Below are positions 44,635 through 52,308 of a stretch of 64,000 nt of DNA, in pieces; within the stretch, counting starts at the first letter, position 1, and the number at the start of each line of letters is the position of its first letter. The stretch spans positions 25,415 through 89,414 of the forward strand of contig PBAR01000028.1 in the NCBI GenBank assembly GCA_002718285.1, given 5' to 3'. Position numbers and translations under genes: made by a program. The notes beneath the pieces are model-generated. The model was not told the DNA's origin and searched no databases. It saw only the letters and a list, made by a program, of their open reading frames with translations. Origin of the DNA: Fidelibacterota bacterium (GTDB taxonomy: Bacteria > Marinisomatota > Marinisomatia > Marinisomatales > UBA1611).

Positions 44635-45260
44635 TAGCTTATTCGCTCCATTTGAATTAATTCACCAATAATTCCATTTTTTGTTTTGAACATCGCTATC
44701 AAAAGTTTTTTACTATTCACTTCACTTTTCCAAGGGCCAACCACACTACATAATTTAGTTTGGTTTATTGAATCAATATTTTTTTCAATATTATTTGTAA
44801 TTAACGCTATGCAGGTACATCCATCGGTATCTAAAGTATACGGAATGTTTTTTTTGATCGGTTCAAAATTTAAATCAAAACTTCTATTTGACATAATACT
44901 CTTAAAAACAATATTATTACTTTGCTTAACATTTACTTTCAACAAATTAGCCCAAAAAAATATTTCTCTATCTATATCACTGACCTTTATTGTAATCTGA
45001 TTTTTATTAAATGATATTGGTGTTTTCTCAAAAGGTAAATCATTTCCATGCTCAGTTAGTTCAATAGGAAAACGTTTTTCTAAAGATTCAAAATAGGCGA
45101 TTTTGTGTAATTTCGAGTATGTCTTAAGCAAAGGCTTTTTATAAATACTATTAGGAATAGTTTGGCTAAAACTACAATTGTAATTTTTTTCTAACAAATT
45201 GCTACCAAAATTTTCAATATCACTTGTGTTTATAGCTATGTGATCAATGCCTAATATCAT
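44634..45260 (-). CDS. VOC (glyoxalase/dioxygenase-fold) protein
   Basis: A 208-aa protein with the start MILGIDHIAINTSDIENFG, the typical VOC beta-alpha-beta unit with a metal-binding His, and later ELTEHG and a second module with CTCIALITNNIEKNI. The two modules would form one metal site. VOC enzymes act as epimerases, isomerases, lyases or dioxygenases on small acids; here the likely substrate is an intermediate of the acyl precursor. Overlaps its neighbours on both sides (ATGA with the ligase stop, TAATG with the cyclase start). Confidence 0.75.
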   Translation of the reverse strand: MILGIDHIAINTSDIENFGSNLLEKNYNCSFSQTIPNSIYKKPLLKTYSKLHKIAYFESLEKRFPIELTEHGNDLPFEKTPISFNKNQITIKVSDIDREIFFWANLLKVNVKQSNNIVFKSIMSNRSFDLNFEPIKKNIPYTLDTDGCTCIALITNNIEKNIDSINQTKLCSVVGPWKSEVNSKKLLIAMFKTKNGIIGELIQMERIS

Positions 45261-46678
45261 AACATTTCTAATAGTTTATGCTTTTGAGCTTTTCCAGTTG
45301 ATGATCTAGGTATATCATCAACAATAATAATATTTGAAGGAACAGATTCTGGATTAATTAATGACTCACAGTGATTGATTATTTTATCAATATTACAGGT
45401 ATTTGAAAAGTGCAATTTTACAAACGCTATAACTTCTTCACCCCAAAATTCATGAGGTTTACCAACTACAACAGCTTCGTCAATTTCTTCCATCTCTAAT
45501 AGGCAGTTTTCAATATTTGTAGGACTTATATTAACACCACCCTTGATAATCAGATCTTTTTCTCTACCTGAAATAAAAAAATAATCATGTTCATCAATAA
45601 ATCCCAAATCCCCAGTTGGGAACCATTTTGATTTAACAATATTATCGCTTTGTCCAAAATATTTTTTAAACATATAATTTGATTGAACAAATATTTTATG
45701 TTCAAGTTTATTATTACTAAATGACTTCTCTTTAATTTTTACACCTGATAAAATTTTACCTACTGAATTTATTTTAACTTTTCCCGGGATATTAGTTGAT
45801 ATAATTAACGCCTCTGTCATACCATAACTTTCTAAACATTTTATTCCAAATTTATTATAAAATAATTTAAAAATTTTTTCAGATAATGGAGCAGTACCAA
45901 CAAACACATTTTTTATATTTTCATTGACCCATTTTATTTTTTCATTATCTCTTGATAGCTTCGTAATTAAAGAAACCATAGTTGGCGAAAGCCAAATTGT
46001 ATTAGCATTATATTTTATGGCGTCATCCCAAAAATTCATTACTGAGCTAAAATGGAATCTCGTACCAATTGTTATAGATCCCTCGCATGCTAATGGACAT
46101 AAAATAGTATTTAAAAATCCAGCCATATAACCCATTGGCATTATATGAAACATATTTATTTTATCATTAAACCCAACTTTTTCATTAAATGATAATGCAT
46201 TTGAAAATAATGATGAAATTTGATGACACACACCCTTCGGCAACCCGGTTGTTCCTGATGTAAAAAAAATAGCAAATATATCATTCTCATTTGTTTTAAA
46301 TATATATTCATAACTATCACTAAAAATTAACTGCTTTTTTTTTTGAATAATTAGTTTGGGCTTTACTTCATCAACAATATAATTAAAATCTTTTTTGCCA
46401 ATGGAATTATCGATTGGAACAATTGTATAACCTCCAAATAATGCTGCTAAATAACAATATATAAATTCTGGACAATTATCTAATTGAATAAGTATTCTAT
46501 CTTTTGCTTTTATTCCATATTTATTTTTTAATCCAAAAACCAAAGAAAGAGATTTAGATACAACTTCCTTATATGTTAAAACTGAATTATTATAATTTAT
46601 AGCTGGTTTATTTGAGTAAATTAAATCATTAAAATAATAGTTTATTTCATTTATTTTAATATTCTTGCTCCCTTCCAT
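45257..46678 (-). CDS. Adenylate-forming acyl-CoA/acyl-ACP ligase
   Basis: A 473-aa ANL-superfamily ligase. The P-loop is FFTSGTTGLPKG at 138-149; LESYGMTEALI is motif A5; TGDLGFIDEHDYFFISGREKDLIIKGGVNISP covers A7-A8; the C-terminal catalytic lysine is in RSSTGKAQK. It activates a carboxylic acid as an acyl-adenylate and loads it on the adjacent ACP or CoA. The acid is not identifiable. An A10 run lies in the coding strand at 46335-46344. ATG 46678 lies 23 bases inside the aldolase gene, so translation is coupled. Confidence 0.88.
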   Translation of the reverse strand: MEGSKNIKINEINYYFNDLIYSNKPAINYNNSVLTYKEVVSKSLSLVFGLKNKYGIKAKDRILIQLDNCPEFIYCYLAALFGGYTIVPIDNSIGKKDFNYIVDEVKPKLIIQKKKQLIFSDSYEYIFKTNENDIFAIFFTSGTTGLPKGVCHQISSLFSNALSFNEKVGFNDKINMFHIMPMGYMAGFLNTILCPLACEGSITIGTRFHFSSVMNFWDDAIKYNANTIWLSPTMVSLITKLSRDNEKIKWVNENIKNVFVGTAPLSEKIFKLFYNKFGIKCLESYGMTEALIISTNIPGKVKINSVGKILSGVKIKEKSFSNNKLEHKIFVQSNYMFKKYFGQSDNIVKSKWFPTGDLGFIDEHDYFFISGREKDLIIKGGVNISPTNIENCLLEMEEIDEAVVVGKPHEFWGEEVIAFVKLHFSNTCNIDKIINHCESLINPESVPSNIIIVDDIPRSSTGKAQKHKLLEML

Positions 46679-47714
46679 AGTAATGACTATAAAAAGATTT
46701 CCAATTACCCTTAAACCCTAATTCTTTTAATTGCTTCGCCTTTATCTTTACTAATTCTTCCGGTGCTTCAGATTTATTGTCTTCGCATACTGCTACAATT
46801 AATCTTCTTGGATCTACACCATATTTTGAAGAATATTTTTCAATAATAGGCATATAACTTGAATGAAATAAAGCTAATCCTGATACAGTATCAACAGAAT
46901 CAGAACCCTTCTTTGTAATCAATGGCTGAATATATTTTTCACCTAAATCCATTACAGAAATTGGATCAAAACCCATATCAAATCCATTTAACATCATAGC
47001 AGAAATAAATTTTTCTGTTGATGTGTTACCCGCACTCCTCCCAAATCCTTGTAAAGAAGTATCAACAATATCAATACCTAATTCTGCAGCTTTAAGTGCA
47101 TTTGCGACACCTAAACCAAGATTATCATGGCCATGAAAACCAACTTTAATATTTGGACATTTATCCTTTACAGCTAAGAAATATTCTTCTAATTGACTTG
47201 GCAACATACCTCCGGCGGAATCAACAATATAAATTACATCTGAACCCCAAGATTCTACCGCATGAGCATAGTCTGCAAATTTTTTGGGGGTACAGACATA
47301 TGATTTCATAAAATTAGAACAAACTGTTAAATCAAATTTTTTTGATTTTTCAATGAATTTTCTTGAAGTATCATAATCCTCAATATTTGTACCGATCCTG
47401 ATAAAGTTCATTTTATAGTCAATGGCTGCATCTAAATCACTTAACTGTGCAATGCCAGGTATACAAAACATGCCCCACTTTGATTTATTTAATGCATTAG
47501 CAGTAGACTCCATGTATGTTTCATCGGTTTCTAAAGCTACTCCTTTTCCTTTTTTAGAAGCCCCCAAACCAAGACCATGTCCTACTTCAATACTTTCAAA
47601 GCCAGCATGCTCTAAGGCGCTAGCTAATGTAGAGTTTTGTTTCTTTGAAAATTGAAAATTAATGCAATAACTCCCATCTCTAAGAGTTACTTCTAGAATT
47701 TTTGGTATATTCAT
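46656..47714 (-). CDS. DRE-TIM metallolyase, HMG-CoA-lyase/4-hydroxy-2-oxovalerate-aldolase-like
   Basis: A 352-aa HMGL-like TIM-barrel aldolase. The first motif is LEVTLRDGSYCINF (the RDG with metal-binding Asp), the metal histidines are in VGFHGHDNLGLGVANAL and the substrate loop is TSLQGFGRSAGNTSTE. Relatives cleave or form 4-hydroxy-2-keto acids or condense acetyl units. No partner acylating aldehyde dehydrogenase is near, which speaks against degradation and for synthesis of a hydroxy-keto acid that feeds the next genes. ATG at 47714, five bases downstream of the pseI stop. Confidence 0.84.
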   Translation of the reverse strand: MNIPKILEVTLRDGSYCINFQFSKKQNSTLASALEHAGFESIEVGHGLGLGASKKGKGVALETDETYMESTANALNKSKWGMFCIPGIAQLSDLDAAIDYKMNFIRIGTNIEDYDTSRKFIEKSKKFDLTVCSNFMKSYVCTPKKFADYAHAVESWGSDVIYIVDSAGGMLPSQLEEYFLAVKDKCPNIKVGFHGHDNLGLGVANALKAAELGIDIVDTSLQGFGRSAGNTSTEKFISAMMLNGFDMGFDPISVMDLGEKYIQPLITKKGSDSVDTVSGLALFHSSYMPIIEKYSSKYGVDPRRLIVAVCEDNKSEAPEELVKIKAKQLKELGFKGNWKSFYSHYYGREQEY

Positions 47715-47718
47715 TTTA

Positions 47719-48768
47719 TCACCTTTTTTTTATTAAGTCCCAACTAACTGGTGTTCCTTTTTTTACATCTCTATTGATTTTACAGCCTAATAGTTTGTCA
47801 TAATATTTGGGCTTTAAACCTAAACCTGGACGAATAGCCCTTAAATTTCTTTTATTTAAAATATCTCCTTTTCTCATATCTTTAGATATGTAAAGTGATC
47901 GTCTAAAAATTTTTGAATTATTTTCAATCTTTGAAGGGCCATATTTTACCTTCCCAAGCGATTGCCATGCGCGTTTAGATTCTGCAACTAATAATTCCAT
48001 TTCATTAGGCTCCATTGAAAAAGCTGAATCAACCCCACCATCCTCTCTATTTAAAGTAAAGTGCTTTTCAATTACTGTTGCACCATGCCCAATAGCAGCA
48101 ACAGCAGCACCTATACCTATTGTGTGATCAGATAAACCAATTTCACAACCAAATAACTTGCGCATGTGAGGTATAGTAAGAATATTACTATTTTCAGGAG
48201 ATGCTGGGTAAGCACTTGTACATTTAAGCAAAACAAAGTTCTTACAACCCGCCTCTCGGATTGTTTCTACAGTTTCATCGATTTCAGCAATAGAAGCCAT
48301 CCCCGTCGAAACAATCATTGGCTTACCGGTTAATGCCACTTTTTTTACTAAAGGAAGATGGATGTTTTCAAATGATGCAATCTTATAAGCTGGGACATTT
48401 AATTCTTCTAAATAGTCAACAGCAGTCTCATCAAATGGAGTGCTAAAGCAAGAGAGTCCCAATTCTTTTGCTCGATCCATAATTGGCTTGTGCCATTCCC
48501 AAGGCGTATAAGCTTTTTCATATAATTCATATAAAGACTTTCCATCCCAAAGACTATCTTTGTCTTTAATAAAAAATTCCCCGTCTTTTATATTTAAAGT
48601 AATTGTATCAGCTGTATAAGTCTGTAATTTTAAAGCGTTAACTCCAGTTTTAGCAGCAGCCTCAACTATATTAATAGCTCTATCGATTGATTGATTGTGG
48701 TTCCCGGACATTTCAGCAATTACATAAGGAGCATATTTTGTCCCGATTTTGGTTTTATCTATTTGCAT
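47719..48768 (-). CDS. pseI: Pseudaminic acid synthase
   Basis: A 349-aa NeuB-family synthase condensing 2,4-diacetamido-2,4,6-trideoxy-L-altrose with phosphoenolpyruvate. The N-terminal PYVIAEMSGNHNQ, ALKLQTYTADT and the EIGLSDHTIG and VIEKHFTL motifs of the TIM barrel are present; the C-terminal 60 residues form the SAF/antifreeze-like domain with SLYISKDMRKGD and GCKINRDVKKGTP. Wording of the N-terminal region (IAEMSGNHN) and neighbouring pseB, pseC and pseF favour PseI over NeuB or LegI. ATG at 48768. Confidence 0.9.
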   Translation of the reverse strand: MQIDKTKIGTKYAPYVIAEMSGNHNQSIDRAINIVEAAAKTGVNALKLQTYTADTITLNIKDGEFFIKDKDSLWDGKSLYELYEKAYTPWEWHKPIMDRAKELGLSCFSTPFDETAVDYLEELNVPAYKIASFENIHLPLVKKVALTGKPMIVSTGMASIAEIDETVETIREAGCKNFVLLKCTSAYPASPENSNILTIPHMRKLFGCEIGLSDHTIGIGAAVAAIGHGATVIEKHFTLNREDGGVDSAFSMEPNEMELLVAESKRAWQSLGKVKYGPSKIENNSKIFRRSLYISKDMRKGDILNKRNLRAIRPGLGLKPKYYDKLLGCKINRDVKKGTPVSWDLIKKR

Positions 48769-48789
48769 TATTTTAATTTTTTATAACAA

Positions 48790-49251
48790 TTAACATATGT
48801 AAAGATTTTTATTTTTTGTTGATACATCTAATGAAAATCCAGCACCTAATAAAGCTCTGTTTGATGGAATATTCTCAGGTAATGTATATGCAAAGATATC
48901 CAAATTCTTCCAGGAATTCCGTATCTTATTAACTGACATTTTTAACATTATGCTCGCTAATTTTTTTCCACGTGCATTAGACGCAAGGGAATAATTTAAT
49001 AAAATATGATTTTTCTTTTTTTCAAATCTTACCATTCCTAGTTCAATATTTTTTCCTTCAAAAATAAAAATTAATACATTTTGATCATTTATTTTTTTTT
49101 TAAACCATCTTTGATGTGAATTAAAATCTATGATTTTATTTTCAAATGAGGCACTTCTAACAATTGGATCATTAGTCCAATTAAATAACAAGCGCTCATC
49201 ACCAGATTCTGCTTTTCTTAAACTATAATTCCTATTGATATTATTATTCAA
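48790..49251 (-). CDS. pseH: GNAT acetyltransferase (PseH-like)
   Basis: A 153-aa GNAT protein: LRKAESGDERLLFNWTNDPIVRS at the start, HQRWFKKK, then NARGKKLASIML as the acetyl-CoA pyrophosphate loop (Q/RxxGxG/A) and NIPSNRALLGAGF. This pattern is typical of PseH, which N-acetylates the 4-amino group of UDP-AltNAc. Position between pseF and pseI fits. Start is TTG 49251; the frame is open further upstream through the end of the 66-aa gene, but homology starts near here. Its context resembles the TTG start at 21498. Confidence 0.82.
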   Translation of the reverse strand: MNNNINRNYSLRKAESGDERLLFNWTNDPIVRSASFENKIIDFNSHQRWFKKKINDQNVLIFIFEGKNIELGMVRFEKKKNHILLNYSLASNARGKKLASIMLKMSVNKIRNSWKNLDIFAYTLPENIPSNRALLGAGFSLDVSTKNKNLYIC

Positions 49252-49261
49252 AATGAAATAT

Positions 49262-49462
49262 CTAATCTGATAATTTTTTAACTAACTTGGAGATCCTATT
49301 ATCTTCATAGTCTATTTTCCCCATTAGTTCTTTTGCTTTATCTGGGGCATGAATGAATGCTAATCTTAATATATCCATCCAATAAAAATTATTTTTCGAT
49401 CTAACTTTTTCGATTTCATCAATTATTTTTAAATAATCATCAATTTTTTTATTTTTGGACAT
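49262..49462 (-). CDS. Small conserved-looking protein (66 aa) in the pseudaminic acid operon
   Basis: A 66-aa, almost entirely helical, charged protein: KIDDYLKIIDEIEKVRSKNNFYWMDILRLAFIHAPDKAKELMGKIDYEDNR... is best described as three short helices with a WMDILRLAF core. No signal peptide, no cysteine, no known domain that I recognise. It overlaps pseF by 14 bases and is followed within 11 bases by pseH, a fixed-looking position. I recall similar small ORFs next to NeuB/PseI genes in other genomes, but cannot verify this here. It might be a subunit or activity regulator of the sialic-acid-type synthase or transferase. Confidence 0.6.
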   Translation of the reverse strand: MSKNKKIDDYLKIIDEIEKVRSKNNFYWMDILRLAFIHAPDKAKELMGKIDYEDNRISKLVKKLSD

Positions 49463-50159
49463 AACTATTTACCTCATCATTTAAAATTTTAAAGTAGATT
49501 TCTGCTCTTTTTAAATCATCTTCGGAATCAATATCTTGAACACGCCAATGAGGTATTTTTACCGGAAATGAATGGGAAGAAAACAATGGCATTTTGTTTA
49601 ACCAAGCTTCTGGCTTACCCCAGTAAAATTGCGCTGCATCATGAAGCGTAGTTGGTAAATCTTGTGACCGACTATTATAATTTTCTGGAAAAAACATTTT
49701 CAATCCTCCTTTAGGATTTTCTTTAAATGCTCTAAAAATTGGATAGCTAAATTCTGCGACAGATAATGCATACATCCAATTATAATTCAATATAGCTTTA
49801 TAGCCAATAGCTAAATCAGTACAATTGAGGAATACTGATGTTGCGTAAGTACAACAAACAGTATTTAATTCCCATTTTTGTTTTTTCATCCACGAGATAG
49901 AATGAGACATCACTTCTGATACAGTAGTAAAATCGTTAGATAATTCTTTAGATCTTAAATATGGAACTTCAGCTCCAAATAATTCTGATATCTTTTTAAT
50001 TTCTTCGTCATCTGTTGAAACTAAAATTTTGTCAAAAAGTTTGCTTTCAACTAATTTTTTTATGGGCCACGCAATTATTGGCTTCCCACAAAAATTTTTG
50101 ATATTTTTTCGCGGAATCCGTTTGCTCCCCCCCCTCGCAAGGATAATGGCTACATTCAT
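49449..50159 (-). CDS. pseF: Pseudaminic acid cytidylyltransferase
   Basis: A 236-aa NeuA-family enzyme that joins CMP to pseudaminic acid. The nucleotide-binding signature IILARGGSKRIPRKNIKNF is complete, followed by VSTDDEEIKKIS, CTYATSVFL and DIDSEDDLKRAE at the C-terminus (metal ligands). No PseG domain is fused to it. The two glycines of the signature are encoded by consecutive GGG codons within a G8 run, unusual for this AT-rich sequence. ATG 50159 overlaps the pseC stop as ATGA. Confidence 0.92.
   Translation of the reverse strand: MNVAIILARGGSKRIPRKNIKNFCGKPIIAWPIKKLVESKLFDKILVSTDDEEIKKISELFGAEVPYLRSKELSNDFTTVSEVMSHSISWMKKQKWELNTVCCTYATSVFLNCTDLAIGYKAILNYNWMYALSVAEFSYPIFRAFKENPKGGLKMFFPENYNSRSQDLPTTLHDAAQFYWGKPEAWLNKMPLFSSHSFPVKIPHWRVQDIDSEDDLKRAEIYFKILNDEVNSYVQK
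50127..50134. repeat. Homopolymeric C8/G8 tract within pseF
   Basis: Eight consecutive C on the plus strand, that is G8 on the coding strand, covering codons 9-11 of pseF (Arg-Gly-Gly). In a sequence where glycine is nearly always GGA or GGT this run stands out. Gain or loss of one base would shift the frame after residue 11 and switch off CMP-pseudaminate synthesis. Confidence 0.9.
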
Positions 50160-51319
50160 TCAAATAATATATTTTTTATTTTATTACAAACAAATTTTAA
50201 ATCATCTTCAGAAAGATCTGGGAAAATAGGTAATGAAATTTCTTGTTCATAAAAATTTTCTGAAATTGGAAAATCACCTTTGTTAAATTTAAAATTCTTT
50301 TTATAAAAAGGCTGTAGATGAACCGGTATATAATGTACTTGCAAATTTATTCCTTCTGTTCTCAGCTGCCTAAAAAATTCTGATTTGCTTATTGAGAATT
50401 TTTCAAAATTAATTTTTAGTGGATATAGATGAAAAGAATGATTAATTGAATTATCTCTTTGAGGGGAATAAATATTTTCAAATTGTAAAAAAAATTCGTC
50501 ATAAAAATTTGCAATATTTGTTCTTTTTTTAACAAACTTATCTAACTTTTTTAATTGACTTGAACCTAAAGCTGCTTGAAAATCAGTTAACCTATAATTA
50601 AATCCTACTTTGTGCATTTCATAATACCATGGACCATCATTTTTTTCTAATCGACTCCTATCCTTTGTCATACCATGCGTTCTATAAAGCTCCACCTCTT
50701 CAATAATTTCAATATTATTTGTCAATACTGATCCACCTTCCCCTGTTGTAATATGCTTCACTGGGTGAAAACTTTGTATTACTATATCAGCATATTTTGC
50801 AGCATACGTAATATCATTATTATAAGCCGCTCCAAGTGCATGACAATTATCATTTATTAATTGGAAGTTATATTTCTTGGAAAGATAGTTTAATGATTTC
50901 CAATCGCAAGGGTGACCTGCAAAATCAATACCAATAACCGCTTTAATTTTTTGACCCTTGCTATTATAAGCTATTAACTTTTCTTCAAGTAAATTTGGAT
51001 CAATTGTAAATGAACTTGAATCAATATCTACAAAATCTGGAGTACCATCTGAATAAATAATACTGTTAGCAGATGCTAAAAATGTAATAGGTGATGTTAC
51101 AATAATATCTCCAGATTCCCAGCCTAAAGCCAATCCGGCTAAATGCAAAGCAGCTGTACCATTAGCTACAGCGCAACTATATTTTGAACCAAAATAATTC
51201 TTTAAATCATTTTCAAAATTTTCAACATAAGGACCTTGAGTAAGCCAATCTCCTTTTAAAACTGAAACTACAGCTTCAATATCTCTTGAATCGATTGATT
51301 GTTTTCCGTAAGAAATCAA
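50156..51319 (-). CDS. pseC: UDP-4-amino-4,6-dideoxy-N-acetyl-L-altrosamine transaminase
   Basis: A 387-aa DegT/DnrJ/EryC1 aminotransferase. The sugar-binding VLKGDWLTQGPYVENFE start, NGTAALHLA, the PLP-contact VINDNCHALGA-type strand (LINDNCHALGA) and the Schiff-base lysine in QSFHPVKHITTGEGG are intact. It follows pseB, matching the standard PseB-PseC order, and makes the 4-amino product from the 4-keto sugar. It begins at TTG 51319, overlapping the TGA of pseB as TTGA. Confidence 0.92.
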   Translation of the reverse strand: MISYGKQSIDSRDIEAVVSVLKGDWLTQGPYVENFENDLKNYFGSKYSCAVANGTAALHLAGLALGWESGDIIVTSPITFLASANSIIYSDGTPDFVDIDSSSFTIDPNLLEEKLIAYNSKGQKIKAVIGIDFAGHPCDWKSLNYLSKKYNFQLINDNCHALGAAYNNDITYAAKYADIVIQSFHPVKHITTGEGGSVLTNNIEIIEEVELYRTHGMTKDRSRLEKNDGPWYYEMHKVGFNYRLTDFQAALGSSQLKKLDKFVKKRTNIANFYDEFFLQFENIYSPQRDNSINHSFHLYPLKINFEKFSISKSEFFRQLRTEGINLQVHYIPVHLQPFYKKNFKFNKGDFPISENFYEQEISLPIFPDLSEDDLKFVCNKIKNILFE

Positions 51320-52308
51320 ATCTCAGTATTAATTAATTTTTTAATTTCATTAACTGTTAAAAAGTGTTTATTAGTCCCGCTGTTATAACAAAAATCCTCT
51401 TTGCAAATTTTGCCAACGGAACTATTACTTTCTTTAATGAATTTATTAACATCCCACAATTTAGTTGATGGAAGAATCACGTAATAATTTTCAAATTCAA
51501 TAGTATTCATAGCATCTGTCTGAGTAATCATCTCTTCATGTAGTTTCTCACCCGGCCTAATTCCAATAATTTCTTTTTTTGCTTCAGGAGCAATTGCTTT
51601 AGCTACATCCATAATTCTGTAGCTTGGAATTTTAGGAACAAATAATTCGCCACCCCACATCTTACTTATGGAATTAATTACAAAATCAACACCACTTTGT
51701 AAAGTTAGATTAAATCGGGTCATTTTTTCATTTGTAATTGATAAAACTCCAGATTGTTTTTGCTTAAGAAAGAAGGGAATTACGGATCCTCTACTTCCCA
51801 TTACATTACCATATCGAACAACAGAAAATTTTATATCCTTTGTGCCTTTATAATTATTAGCAGCGATAAATAGTTTATCAGAAGTAAGTTTTGTAGCACC
51901 GTATAGATTTGCTGGAGCTGCAGCTTTATCAGTACTTAATGCAATAACCTTTTTAACATTCATTGATAAAGCAGTTTCGATTATATTTTGCCCACCTATA
52001 ACATTTGTTTTTACAGCTTCGAAAGGGTTGTATTCTGCTGCTGGAACTTGTTTTAACGCAGCGGCATGAACAACAATATCAACGTCTGTCATTGCCATTT
52101 TTAATCGATTATAATCACGTATATCTCCAATGAAATAACGCATATTTTTATTGTTTGGCCACCTCTGTTGCATCTCGTATTGTTTAAGCTCATCTCGGCT
52201 ATAGACAATAAGTTTCTTCGGTTTATAATCATTTAACACTGTTTCTACAAACCTTTTGCCAAAAGATCCTGTGCCACCCGTAATTAAAATTGTTTTATTA
52301 TTTAACAT
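51316..52308 (-). CDS. pseB: UDP-N-acetylglucosamine 4,6-dehydratase (inverting)
   Basis: A 330-aa SDR: ITGGTGSFGKRFVETVL, YSRDELKQYEMQQRWP, HAAALKQVPAAEYNPFEAVKTN, ALSTDKAAAPANLYGATKL (Asp/Lys/Tyr active site) and the C-terminal IRPGEKLHEEMIT, all diagnostic for PseB/FlaA1. It carries out C4,C6 dehydration and C5 epimerisation of UDP-GlcNAc, the first step to pseudaminic acid. ATG 52308 overlaps the upstream epimerase by 11 bases. Confidence 0.93.
   Translation of the reverse strand: MLNNKTILITGGTGSFGKRFVETVLNDYKPKKLIVYSRDELKQYEMQQRWPNNKNMRYFIGDIRDYNRLKMAMTDVDIVVHAAALKQVPAAEYNPFEAVKTNVIGGQNIIETALSMNVKKVIALSTDKAAAPANLYGATKLTSDKLFIAANNYKGTKDIKFSVVRYGNVMGSRGSVIPFFLKQKQSGVLSITNEKMTRFNLTLQSGVDFVINSISKMWGGELFVPKIPSYRIMDVAKAIAPEAKKEIIGIRPGEKLHEEMITQTDAMNTIEFENYYVILPSTKLWDVNKFIKESNSSVGKICKEDFCYNSGTNKHFLTVNEIKKLINTEI

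Noticed and set aside
44686..45000. Plus-strand open frame of 104 codons opposite the VOC gene
   Set aside because: Antisense to a well-supported VOC domain; product looks like random hydrophobic sequence.
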